A DNA stretch of 36,830 nt from Lachnospiraceae bacterium (GTDB lineage: Bacteria > Bacillota > Clostridia > Lachnospirales > Lachnospiraceae): NCBI GenBank assembly GCA_020860755.1, contig JAJBTQ010000016.1, positions 1 through 36,830 of the forward strand. The letters run 5' to 3'. Below are positions 17,681 to 25,977 of this stretch, one piece after another. The notes under the pieces were generated by a model. That model was given only the letters and a program-made list of their open reading frames with translations, made no database searches and was not told the origin of the DNA. The position numbers and the translations under genes are program-made. Positions within the stretch are counted from its first letter, which is position 1, and the number at the start of each line of letters is the position of its first letter.

Positions 17681-18742
17681 ATGAACATCAGTGTGATCAG
17701 TTTTACAAAAAACGGAAACGCGCTTGCCAAAAAGCTAAAAGAAAAGCTTATGCGGGATGAGACCGCCGTGGTGGATCTCTATCAGGATGTTACCCTGGGT
17801 TCCTGGGTGGGGGAGCAGTTCGCGGCGGGCAGGCCGATCGTATTTATCGGCGCCTGCGGGATCGCGGTCCGGGCGATCGCGCCCCACTTAAAGAGCAAGC
17901 TTTCGGATCCTCCGGTGCTCGTGATGGATGAGAAGGGACAGTTTGTGATTCCGCTGGTATCCGGCCATGTGGGCGGAGCCAACGCGCTGGCTGCTCAGAT
18001 CGCGGCATGCATGGACGCGGTGCCGGTGATCACGACGGCAACCGATCTAAACGGCTGCTTCGCAGTGGACCTCTTTGCAAAAGAAAATCAGCTTCGGATC
18101 CTGAAAAAGGAAGGGATCGCGGCCGTGTCGGGCAAGCTGCTGTCCGGAGAATCGGTCACCGTATCGGTGGAGGGGATGCAGCCGGATGGGACCAGAGCAG
18201 ACACACCGGGTACGGAAGAACTTAAGATGCCAAAAGGACTGATCCTCAATGATTATCCGCCGTCAAAAGAGGTGGATATCGTAATCTCCGGGGACGAGGC
18301 GGAGCTTAAAAAGGCAGTCTGCCCCTTAAGACCAAAAAAGTACGCGCTGGGGCTCGGCTGCAGAAAAGGAAAGAGCGCAGCCGATCTGGAAGAATTCTGC
18401 CGGACAGTGCTTGAGAGAGAAAAACTGTCGTTTGAAGACGTGTTTGTCTTAGCCTCTATCGACGAAAAAAAAGAGGAGGAGGGAATCTGCCGACTGGTCG
18501 AGACTCAGCGGATCCCATACTGCACCTTTTCGGCGGAAGAGCTTAAGGCGGTGAAAGGGGACTTCCACGGCTCCGCGTTTGTCGAGGAGCAGATGGGTGT
18601 CGACAACGTATGTGAGCGGGCAGCTGTCCTGGCCTGTGGAGAAGACGGACGGTTGATTTTGGAAAAACAGGCTAAAGACGGGATGACGCTCGCCGTCGCC
18701 AGGCGGCAGTGGAGCGCCAGGAATCTAAATTGGGAGATCTGA
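17681..18742 (+). CDS. cbiG: Cobalt-precorrin-5A hydrolase CbiG
   Basis: CbiG opens the delta-lactone ring of cobalt-precorrin-5A and releases acetaldehyde. The 353-residue protein has the N-terminal domain with GACGIAVRAIAPHLKSK and IPLVSGHVGGANALA, and the C-terminal domain beginning near KYALGLGCRKGKSAADLEEF. A GTG at 17663 overlaps the cbiF stop. GGAGAG (17671-17676) is correctly spaced for ATG 17681 (MNISVISFTK), so I use the latter. Confidence 0.94.
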   Translation: MNISVISFTKNGNALAKKLKEKLMRDETAVVDLYQDVTLGSWVGEQFAAGRPIVFIGACGIAVRAIAPHLKSKLSDPPVLVMDEKGQFVIPLVSGHVGGANALAAQIAACMDAVPVITTATDLNGCFAVDLFAKENQLRILKKEGIAAVSGKLLSGESVTVSVEGMQPDGTRADTPGTEELKMPKGLILNDYPPSKEVDIVISGDEAELKKAVCPLRPKKYALGLGCRKGKSAADLEEFCRTVLEREKLSFEDVFVLASIDEKKEEEGICRLVETQRIPYCTFSAEELKAVKGDFHGSAFVEEQMGVDNVCERAAVLACGEDGRLILEKQAKDGMTLAVARRQWSARNLNWEI

Positions 18743-18789
18743 CCGATCCCGCCAAGACAGATTTAAGAATCAGAGAACGGAGAAAATAA

Positions 18790-19521
18790 ATGGCACAGCA
18801 GATCTATATCGTGGGAATCGGACCGGGAGCGGAAGAGATGATGACCGCACAGGCGCTCTCGGCGCTTGACGCCTCGGATGTGATCGTGGGTTACCCGGTC
18901 TATCTTGAGCTTTTGGGAGAGCGCTTTAACGGAAAAGAGTTTTTGTCGACTCCGATGAAGCAGGAGGTGGAGCGCTGCCGGATGTGTTTTGAGGAGGCCA
19001 AGAAGGGCAAGACCGTGTCGCTCATCTGCAGCGGAGATGCCGGGGTCTACGGACTGGCCTCCCTCATGTACGAACTGGGGGTGGAATATCCCGACTGTGA
19101 GCCGGTTGTCATTCCCGGGATCACGGCGGCATGCAGCGGTGCGGCCGTATTGGGGGCTCCCTTAAATCACGACTTTTGTCTGATCAGTCTAAGCGACCTG
19201 CTGACGCCCTGGGAGACGATAGAAAAGAGGCTGATCGCAGCCGCAGAGGGAGATTTTGTCATAGCGATCTATAACCCCGCAAGCCGCCAGAGGCCGGATC
19301 ACTTAAAGAAAGCCTGTGACATCCTGCTGACAAAGCTCGATAAGACGCGGGCCTGCGGATATGTGGAAAACATCGGCCGGCAAGGGACCGCTGCGTATGT
19401 GTGTACGCTCGGCGAACTGCGCGAGACGCAGGTCAACATGTTTACCACGGTTTATATCGGCAATTCTCTGACGGAGATCATTGACGGGAAACTGGTTACA
19501 AAGAGAGGATATCAGATATGA
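18790..19521 (+). CDS. cbiH: Cobalt-precorrin-3 C17-methyltransferase CbiH
   Basis: A 243-residue SAM-dependent methylase that methylates C17 and drives ring contraction. IYIVGIGPGAEEMMTAQALS, VIVGYPVYLELL, SGDAGVYGLASLMYEL and the typical AIYNPASRQRPDHLKKACDI identify CbiH/CobJ. ACGGAGA lies before the ATG. The last four bases overlap the next gene (ATGA), so translation is probably coupled to the fusion protein that follows. Confidence 0.95.
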   Translation: MAQQIYIVGIGPGAEEMMTAQALSALDASDVIVGYPVYLELLGERFNGKEFLSTPMKQEVERCRMCFEEAKKGKTVSLICSGDAGVYGLASLMYELGVEYPDCEPVVIPGITAACSGAAVLGAPLNHDFCLISLSDLLTPWETIEKRLIAAAEGDFVIAIYNPASRQRPDHLKKACDILLTKLDKTRACGYVENIGRQGTAAYVCTLGELRETQVNMFTTVYIGNSLTEIIDGKLVTKRGYQI

Positions 19522-21587
19522 AAAAAGTACTGATCTTTGCGGGAACAACAGAGGGAAGACACTTAGCGGAACACCTGGCAAAAGCGGGCATCCCGACCTA
19601 TGTCTGTGTCGCGACGGAGTACGGGGAACAGCTGATCCCACCGACGGAGGGACTGACCGTCTATCAGGGCAGAATGGACGAGGAGGAGATGCGGGAGTTT
19701 TTCTCCGGCCAGTCCTATGCGGTCGTTGTCGATGCCACACATCCCTATGCGACAGAGGTTTCGGAAAATATAAAAAACGCCGCACAGGAGAGCGGAATTC
19801 CCTGTCTGCGCTTAAAAAGGCGTACCGATTCGGCGGATGAGACGGAAGCGGTCTATGTCTCAGATACGGATGCCTGTATTGAGGCGTTAAAACAGGTGGA
19901 AGGAAACATCCTGCTCACGACCGGAAGCAAGGAACTCCCGGCGTACTGTGCGCAGGACGCACTGCGCGACCGCCTCTACGTACGGGTGCTGCCCAGCCCG
20001 GAAAGCATCGAAGTCTGTTATGCTAACGGACTTGCGGGAAACCAGATCCTCGCCATGCAGGGGCCTTTTTCCAAAGAGATGAATCTCGCTATGATCCGGC
20101 AGTATGAGATCAGCTGCCTGGTCACCAAGGAGACCGGAACAGCCGGCGGGTTTGCGGAAAAAATGGAAGCGGCGGTTCAGGCCGGGATCCGGCCCGTCGT
20201 GATCGGAAATCCCGACAGTGAAGAGGGACTCAGCATGCGGGAGGTGCTAAAGAGCTTGGAGCAGGTGACCGGCACGGCGCTCGAACAGGACAGGAGACTT
20301 AACATCTCACTGGCCGGCATAGGAATGGGAGACGAAAATACGATGACCGGGGAGGTCCGGCAGGCCATCCGGGAGGCAGATCTGATCCTCGGAGCGCAGC
20401 GGCTGCTCGAGGATATCCCGTCGGGGAAACAGACGAAGCCGGCCTATCTGGCAAAAGACATAATCCCGTGTCTGGAACAATATCTGGAAGAGACGGATCA
20501 GGAGCAGGATAACGTCTGTGTCCTGTTTTCCGGGGACAGCGGCTTTTACAGCGGCAGTACGGCCCTCTATGAAGCCCTGACAAAATGGGGCAGTTCCGGG
20601 GAAGTGCGAAACGCCGGGACTGCGGTGACCGTAAGTGTTTTGCCGGGGATCTCATCGGTGTCGTATCTGGCCGCGAAGGCAGGGGTTGCCTGGCAGGACG
20701 CGGCGATCGTAAGCCTGCACGGCCGCGAGGAACCCGGATGGAGGGCAAGGATACTCCACTCTGTGCGCTCGCATCAGGAGACGTTTGTGCTCTTATCCGG
20801 CGTGGAACAGCTGCACAAGCTGGGACAGCTTCTCGAAGAGAACGACCTTGCCCAGTGCCGGATGATCGCGGGATATCAGCTCTCCTATCCGGACGAGCAG
20901 CTCATGCCGTTATTCCCGGCGGAGTGCAGACAGGTTCAGGAGGAAGGGCTCTACACCTGCCTTATTTACAACTCTGAGTGGCAGGGGCGCCCCTTAACCT
21001 CCGGAATGAAGGACGCTGAATTTACCCGGGGAAAAGTGCCTATGACGAAAGAGGAGGTGCGGACGATCTCCATCAGCAAGCTAAAGCTTAACGACGGAGC
21101 CATTGTCTATGACATCGGGAGCGGGACCGGCTCCATCACGGCGGAGATCGCAAGGCTGTCTCCGAAGCTCCAGGTATACGCGATCGAAAAGGAGGCGGAG
21201 GCCTGTTCCCTGATCCGAAAGAACTGCGGTGAGCTGGGACTCGACAATGTCTGCCTGATCGAGAGGGGGGCTCCGGAGAGCTTACAGGTGCTGCCCGCGG
21301 CAACCCACGCGTTTATCGGGGGCAGCGGCGGCAGGCTGCACGAGATCTTAACGGCACTCTATGAAAAAAACGACCGGATGCGCATTGTGATCAATGCGAT
21401 CAGTTTAGAGACGATCTCTGAGATCCAGACAGTCCTGGAGGAGTTCCCGGTCGCGGAGACAGAGTATGTACAGATCCAGGTGTCCCGAAGCCGAAAGGCC
21501 GGACACTACCATCTGATGCAGGGAGAAAATCCGGTTTTGATCGCATCCTGCCGGTTTGACGGGGAGGAAGAACAAGGTGAGCAGTAA
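19518..21587 (+). CDS. cbiJET: Triple fusion CbiJ-CbiE-CbiT (precorrin-6A reductase / C5- and C15-methyltransferases)
   Basis: A 689-residue protein that joins three consecutive enzymes. Residues 1 to about 255 are CbiJ, the cobalt-precorrin-6A reductase (LIFAGTTEGRHLAEHLAK, VVDATHPYATEVSENI, LTTGSKELPAYC, AMQGPFSKEMN). Residues about 262-505 are CbiE, the C5-methyltransferase (ISLAGIGMGDENTMTGEVRQ, LFSGDSGFYSGST, LPGISSVSYLAAKAG). Residues about 505-689 are CbiT, the C15-methylating decarboxylase (MTKEEVRTISISKL, SAM motif VYDIGSGTGSITAEIA, AFIGGSGGRLHEIL). CbiE-CbiT fusions correspond to aerobic CobL; adding CbiJ in front is less usual. There is no frame break between parts, so this is one polypeptide that may channel an unstable intermediate. 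It overlaps cbiH by four bases and cbiA by eleven. Confidence 0.94.
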   Translation: MKKVLIFAGTTEGRHLAEHLAKAGIPTYVCVATEYGEQLIPPTEGLTVYQGRMDEEEMREFFSGQSYAVVVDATHPYATEVSENIKNAAQESGIPCLRLKRRTDSADETEAVYVSDTDACIEALKQVEGNILLTTGSKELPAYCAQDALRDRLYVRVLPSPESIEVCYANGLAGNQILAMQGPFSKEMNLAMIRQYEISCLVTKETGTAGGFAEKMEAAVQAGIRPVVIGNPDSEEGLSMREVLKSLEQVTGTALEQDRRLNISLAGIGMGDENTMTGEVRQAIREADLILGAQRLLEDIPSGKQTKPAYLAKDIIPCLEQYLEETDQEQDNVCVLFSGDSGFYSGSTALYEALTKWGSSGEVRNAGTAVTVSVLPGISSVSYLAAKAGVAWQDAAIVSLHGREEPGWRARILHSVRSHQETFVLLSGVEQLHKLGQLLEENDLAQCRMIAGYQLSYPDEQLMPLFPAECRQVQEEGLYTCLIYNSEWQGRPLTSGMKDAEFTRGKVPMTKEEVRTISISKLKLNDGAIVYDIGSGTGSITAEIARLSPKLQVYAIEKEAEACSLIRKNCGELGLDNVCLIERGAPESLQVLPAATHAFIGGSGGRLHEILTALYEKNDRMRIVINAISLETISEIQTVLEEFPVAETEYVQIQVSRSRKAGHYHLMQGENPVLIASCRFDGEEEQGEQ

Positions 21588-23025
21588 GTTTGACACAAAT
21601 CCGGGCTTTATACTGGCCGCGCCGAAGAGCGGGAGCGGAAAGACGACGCTGACCAGCGCGTTTTTGCAGGCTTTAAAGGACAGGGGCCTTAGGGTGCAGG
21701 CGTTTAAATGCGGACCGGACTATATCGACCCCATGTTCCACCGACAGATCATCGGGGTAAATTCCAAAAATCTGGACCCCTATTTTTCCGACCGGGATCA
21801 GCTGCGCGCGCTGTATGCCGGGGAGGCCGGGGAGCGTGACATCGCGGTCTTAGAGGGAGCCATGGGCTTATACGACGGACTCGGCGGCATATCCGAGGAG
21901 GCGTCCGCCTATCAGGTGGCCCGGGCACTTCATCTGCCGGTCATACTGATCGTGGATGCGCACGGGATGGGCCGCTCCGTGATCCCTCTGCTGGCCGGAT
22001 TTTTGCAGTATGACCCGGAGATGCTGATCCGAGGGGTGATCCTAAACCGCACCACCGGAGGATTCTATGAGAGCATCGCGCCGGTCATCGAGCGGGAACT
22101 TCCCATTCCCGTGCTGGGATATTTTCCGAATGATCCGTCCCTGCACTTGGAGAGCAGGCATCTTGGCTTAAAGCTTCCGGGCGAGATCGACGATCTGCGG
22201 CAGCAGACCCAAAAAGCGGCCGGTATGCTGGGAGAGTGCGTGCAGATCGATCGGCTCTTACAGATCACGGAGGCGTTCTGCACGGACGAAGCACAGCAAT
22301 ACGGCTGTGGGACAGATCCTGTCGAAACGCCGTGTCCTGAGGCGGACGCAAAGGAAGCGGACACAATGACGGAAGACGCGAAGACGACACAAAGGAATGT
22401 CCGTATCGCGGTCGCGACAGATGAGGCATTTTGTTTTTACTATGAAGACAATTTAAAACTTTTGGAAAAACTGGGGGCAGAGCTGGTCTGTTTTTCCCCC
22501 TTACACGACGAGGCGCTGCCGGCAGATATTGACGGTCTGATCTTAGGCGGCGGGTACCCGGAGCTTTATGCCGGGCAGCTGGAGCAAAACGAGAGCATGA
22601 GGCAGAGCATCCGGGAGGCGCTTTTGGGCGACCTTCCGTCCCTGGCGGAGTGCGGGGGTTTTATGTATCTCCACGAGCGTCTGACGCTGCGGGACGGGAA
22701 CACCTATCAGATGTGCGGCGTTCTTCCGGGGGACTGCACCGACATCGGAAAGCTGGTGCGCTTCGGATATATCGCCGTGACGGAAAAGAAGGCCTGTTTT
22801 TTACCCGAAGGGCAGTCGATACGGGGACACGAATTCCACTATTTTGACAGCAGCGCAAACGGCGGAGATTGTACGGCCGAAAAGCCGGTGCCACAAAAAA
22901 AGTGGGACTGTATGCATGTGACAAAGCGGCACTGGTGGGGATTTCCTCATCTGTACTATCCGTCCAATGAGGCTTTCGGGGAGCATTTTCTTGCGGAAGC
23001 CCGAGACTTCCGGCGGAGTGAGTGA
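21577..23025 (+). CDS. cbiA: Cobyrinate a,c-diamide synthase CbiA
   Basis: CbiA uses glutamine and ATP to amidate the a and c side chains of cobyrinate. The N-terminal domain has FILAAPKSGSGKTTLT and FKCGPDYIDPMFH. The glutaminase domain has ILGGGYPELYAGQL, AEC359GGFMYL and the C-terminal WGFPHLYYPS. A TTG start at 21556 is possible, but GGGGAGG (21561-21567) is well placed for GTG 21577 (MSSKFDTNPGF), giving 482 residues. An acidic, low-complexity stretch separates the domains (about residues 240-270). Confidence 0.95.
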   Translation: MSSKFDTNPGFILAAPKSGSGKTTLTSAFLQALKDRGLRVQAFKCGPDYIDPMFHRQIIGVNSKNLDPYFSDRDQLRALYAGEAGERDIAVLEGAMGLYDGLGGISEEASAYQVARALHLPVILIVDAHGMGRSVIPLLAGFLQYDPEMLIRGVILNRTTGGFYESIAPVIERELPIPVLGYFPNDPSLHLESRHLGLKLPGEIDDLRQQTQKAAGMLGECVQIDRLLQITEAFCTDEAQQYGCGTDPVETPCPEADAKEADTMTEDAKTTQRNVRIAVATDEAFCFYYEDNLKLLEKLGAELVCFSPLHDEALPADIDGLILGGGYPELYAGQLEQNESMRQSIREALLGDLPSLAECGGFMYLHERLTLRDGNTYQMCGVLPGDCTDIGKLVRFGYIAVTEKKACFLPEGQSIRGHEFHYFDSSANGGDCTAEKPVPQKKWDCMHVTKRHWWGFPHLYYPSNEAFGEHFLAEARDFRRSE

Positions 23026-23027
23026 GC

Positions 23028-23048
23028 GCGGCTAAAAAGAGAAGCCGC
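23028..23048 (+). other. Hairpin after cbiA, not a terminator
   Basis: GCGGCT (23028-23033) pairs with AGCCGC (23043-23048) around a nine-base A-rich loop just after the cbiA stop. No T run follows, so it is more likely an mRNA stability or processing element than a terminator. Confidence 0.4.
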
Positions 23049-23087
23049 AGATAAGCAATTATATCAAAACAAGGGGAGGATTCATAT

Positions 23088-23783
23088 ATGAGCGGAATCT
23101 TGTATGGTGTAGGAGTCGGACCGGGGGATCCGGAGCTTATGACATTAAAGGCGGTGCGCTTGATCCGGGAGAACGACGTGATCGCGCTGCCGGGGAAAGA
23201 GCCGGCAGAGACGACCGCTTATAAGATCGCGGAGGGAGCCGTGCCGGAGATCAGGGAGAAAGAACTGCTCGCGATCTATATGCCCATGGTGCATGACAAA
23301 GAAGAGCAGAAGCGGTGTCACAGGGAGGGAGCGAGACAGATCGAGTCCTGCCTGGACGAGGGGAAAAACGTAGTCTTTCTGACGCTGGGAGATGTGACGG
23401 TATACTCCACCTTCACCTACATTCAGCAGATCGTGGAGGCGGACGGCTACCAATGTGAGCTGGTAAACGGGATCCCTTCCTTCTGTGCGGCGGCGGCGAC
23501 GCTCGGCACATCCTTAGGCCTTTGGAATGAGCAGATCCACATCTATCCGGCCGTTCATCACCTGGAGGGAGAACTCTCGGAGGAGGGCACCGTGATCCTG
23601 ATGAAATCCGGCAGTCATATGAGCGAGGTAAAAGAGCAGTTAAAACGAAGCGGCAGGGATGCCATGATGGTGGAAAACTGCGGGATGAAAGACGAGGTGG
23701 TCTACCATCACGTGGACGAGATTCCGGATGAGGCAGGGTATTATTCCCTGATCATCGCGAAACAGGATGCGCAAAACGGATAG
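23088..23783 (+). CDS. cbiL: Cobalt-precorrin-2 C20-methyltransferase CbiL
   Basis: A 231-residue SAM-dependent methylase acting on cobalt-precorrin-2. LYGVGVGPGDPELMTLKAVR, VIALPG, FLTLGDVTVYSTFTYI and GIPSFCAAAATLGTSL are CbiL/CobI hallmarks. AGGGGAGGA sits just before the ATG. It is the first ring methylation after cobalt insertion but is encoded last in the cbi block. The gene is followed after 30 bases by the exporter ATPase. Confidence 0.94.
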   Translation: MSGILYGVGVGPGDPELMTLKAVRLIRENDVIALPGKEPAETTAYKIAEGAVPEIREKELLAIYMPMVHDKEEQKRCHREGARQIESCLDEGKNVVFLTLGDVTVYSTFTYIQQIVEADGYQCELVNGIPSFCAAAATLGTSLGLWNEQIHIYPAVHHLEGELSEEGTVILMKSGSHMSEVKEQLKRSGRDAMMVENCGMKDEVVYHHVDEIPDEAGYYSLIIAKQDAQNG

Positions 23784-23813
23784 AACGCAAGGTTTTTAAG
23801 CGGGAGCAAAGCA

Positions 23814-24653
23814 ATGATCGAACTGAAAGGGCTGACAAAAAACTTCGGTGATTTCTGTGCGGTGGACGGGGTCAATCTGCGCATTGAGGACGGGGAGTTT
23901 TTCGGCCTTCTCGGCCCGAACGGCGCGGGCAAGACCACGACGATCCATATGCTTTCCACCCTGCTTTTGCCGACGTCGGGGGAAGTGTGGATCGATGGGG
24001 AGCTCCTTACGAGGAGCCGGAATGATCTGAAGCAAAAATTCAGTCTGATCACACAGGAATACTCTCTCCGCCAGGACATGAACATGGATGAGATCATGAT
24101 GTACCAGGGACTGCTCTACCACATGAATCCCAAGGAGATCCGGGAGAAGAGTCAGGAACTTTTAGATTTCTGCGGCCTGACGGAGTACCGAAAACGGGGT
24201 ATGCGCAGACTTTCCGGCGGCATGAAGCGCAAGCTGATGGTCTGCCGAGCGCTCTTGACGGATCCGCAGATTCTGTTTCTGGATGAGCCGACGGCCGGCA
24301 TGGACGCGCTGGCCAGACGGCAGATGTGGGATCTTTTGACGCAGCTTAATGAACAGGGCCTGACGATCGTTTTGACCACACACTATATCGAAGAGGCGGA
24401 GATGCTCTGCGAGAGGGTGGCCATGATCGAACACGGCCGGATCGAGGAAGTGGACACGCCGGTTCGGTTTATCGAGCGCCTCGGCACATTTGCCGTGGAC
24501 GAGATCGGGTCAGAAGGGATCCGTACGCAGTATTTTTATGACAAGGAAGAGGCACTTGCCTTTGCCGAAGGGATAGACGGGCAGTTTCGGCTCCGGGATA
24601 CAGCTCTGGAGGATGTGTTTGTGACGATGCACCGGGAAAAGGAGCAGGGATAA
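23814..24653 (+). CDS. ABC-2 type exporter ATPase (DrrA/NodI-like)
   Basis: A 279-residue ATPase. Walker A is GPNGAGKTTTIHML, the signature is RRLSGGMKRKLMVCRAL, Walker B is ILFLDEPTAGMDALARRQ, and the H-loop is in LTTHYIEEAEMLCERV. The C-terminus (RDTALEDVFVTMHREKEQG) is typical of the DrrA/NodI exporter class. It is followed with no gap by its permease. These families usually drive export or flipping of hydrophobic compounds. What it moves is not evident; its place between cbiL and a NEAT-like protein inside the B12 operon suggests a tetrapyrrole- or metal-related role (inference). Confidence 0.9.
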   Translation: MIELKGLTKNFGDFCAVDGVNLRIEDGEFFGLLGPNGAGKTTTIHMLSTLLLPTSGEVWIDGELLTRSRNDLKQKFSLITQEYSLRQDMNMDEIMMYQGLLYHMNPKEIREKSQELLDFCGLTEYRKRGMRRLSGGMKRKLMVCRALLTDPQILFLDEPTAGMDALARRQMWDLLTQLNEQGLTIVLTTHYIEEAEMLCERVAMIEHGRIEEVDTPVRFIERLGTFAVDEIGSEGIRTQYFYDKEEALAFAEGIDGQFRLRDTALEDVFVTMHREKEQG

Positions 24654-25385
24654 ATGGGAATTGTTACAGTACTTTGGGAAAAATGGGTGGAGTTTCGCAG
24701 GGACTTCTATAAGATCACCGTCGCGGCGATGATCGCACCGCTTTTGTACCTGCTGGTGTTTGGAATGGGGATCCAGACGATGTCCCACGGGCAGCCGTAT
24801 CTGCTCTATCTGATTCCGGGCGTGGTGGCGCTTACTACCATGAACAGCAGCTTCGGGGCCATTGCGCAGAACATGAACGTGCAGCGGCTTTATGAGAGGG
24901 CCTTCGATCAGGTCATGATCTCGCCGACCTCGCTCTGGCAGTTTGTCATGGGACAGGTCTTAGCCGGGGCGATCAGGGGACTCTATGCGGGCTGCATCAT
25001 TCTCATTTTGGTCATTCCGCTTCACACAGGGCTTGTGTTTAACGGGATCTCCTTCGCGCTGTTGTTTTTAAACGGCATGGTCTTTTCCGCCCTCGGGGTG
25101 GTCGTGTCGTTTCTGGCGCGCAACCATGCGGATGTGCCAAGATTCTCCACGTATTTTATCATGCCCATGTCGTTTCTGTGCAACACCTTCTTTTCCACGG
25201 ACAACCTCCCGCACGGGATCCGGGAATTTTTGGGAGCACTGCCCCTGTCACAGACAAGTTTCGCGATCCGGTCGATCGCGTGGCAGGAAGCGTGGAGCCC
25301 GCTCGTGTTTTTGTGGCTGGCTGTCTATCTGGCCGTATTTTTGATAATCGCCATGTGGTTTATATATAGAAAGCAAAATCTGTAG
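24654..25385 (+). CDS. ABC-2 type exporter permease (DrrB/NodJ-like)
   Basis: A 243-residue membrane protein with about six hydrophobic helices and the ABC-2 family pattern: LYLIPGVVALTTMNSSF, MISPTSLWQFVMGQVLAGAI, a MSFLCNTFFSTDNLP segment and LPLSQTSFAIRSIAW. Its ATG directly follows the stop of the ATPase gene (TAAATG), so the two form one exporter. The substrate is unknown. It lies 11 bases before the second NEAT-like gene. Confidence 0.9.
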   Translation: MGIVTVLWEKWVEFRRDFYKITVAAMIAPLLYLLVFGMGIQTMSHGQPYLLYLIPGVVALTTMNSSFGAIAQNMNVQRLYERAFDQVMISPTSLWQFVMGQVLAGAIRGLYAGCIILILVIPLHTGLVFNGISFALLFLNGMVFSALGVVVSFLARNHADVPRFSTYFIMPMSFLCNTFFSTDNLPHGIREFLGALPLSQTSFAIRSIAWQEAWSPLVFLWLAVYLAVFLIIAMWFIYRKQNL

Positions 25386-25396
25386 CAGGTATAAAG

Positions 25397-25951
25397 ATGG
25401 TAAGACGCATGAACGTAATCCTGAAAAACCGGAAAAAGTTGACCGCGATCGCGGGATGTCTGCTCCTTTGTATCCTGCTTTTTGCCAGTCCTGTTCGGGC
25501 GGCAGAAGTCGATGACGACAAGTTGGCTGACGGGGAATACAGTGTCTCCTTAGAGATCAGCGGCGGCAGCGGCAAGGCTTCTGTCACCTCTCCCACTCTG
25601 ATGACAGTGGAGGATGGCGTGCCTTACGCCACCATCACCTGGAGCAGCTCCAACTATGACTATATGATCGTGGACGGGGTGACCTACTACAACCTGAGCG
25701 ACGAGGGCTTAAACAGCAAGTTTGAGATCCCGATCCTGAACTGGGATTCCGCCGAGGAAGTGATTGCGGACACCCTCGCCATGGGCGATCCGGTCGAGGT
25801 ACACTACAGCATTTATTTCTATTGGGATACCATCGGCAGCAAGGGAGAGCTGCCTCAGCAGGGGGCAATACGGATCCTTATCGTGGCGGCGATCATTATT
25901 GTGGGAGGCGGCATCCTAAACGCTGTCGTAAAGCGGAGAAGCAAATATTGA
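25397..25951 (+). CDS. Secreted NEAT-like membrane-anchored protein
   Basis: A 184-residue protein with an N-terminal signal peptide (KKLTAIAGCLLLCILLFASPVRA, cleavage after about residue 35), a beta-rich domain and a C-terminal membrane helix (about 158-178) with a basic tail, KRRSKY. The domain is close to that of the protein at 4503-4931; shared pieces include GEY, TSPT, NYDYMIVDG and FEIP. The resemblance to NEAT/iron-transport-associated domains is by eye only. The position corresponding to the heme-ligand YxxxY reads VEVHY. An ATG four codons downstream (25409) is an alternative start. It precedes the cytosolic cbiK by 26 bases, mirroring the chelatase/NEAT-like pairing at the operon start. 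Confidence 0.72.
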   Translation: MVRRMNVILKNRKKLTAIAGCLLLCILLFASPVRAAEVDDDKLADGEYSVSLEISGGSGKASVTSPTLMTVEDGVPYATITWSSSNYDYMIVDGVTYYNLSDEGLNSKFEIPILNWDSAEEVIADTLAMGDPVEVHYSIYFYWDTIGSKGELPQQGAIRILIVAAIIIVGGGILNAVVKRRSKY

Positions 25952-25977
25952 GGGCTTTTGGGGAGACCAAGAAGAGT

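Noticed and set aside
23028-23048. Hairpin after cbiA as a transcription terminator
   Set aside because: The stem is only 6 bp and there is no T run after it; cbiL follows with a normal ribosome binding site.
25822-25977. In-frame N-terminal extension of the cytosolic CbiK
   Set aside because: It overlaps the NEAT-like gene, is rich in Arg/Gly/His like an out-of-frame translation, and the CbiK family starts at the ATG at 25978.
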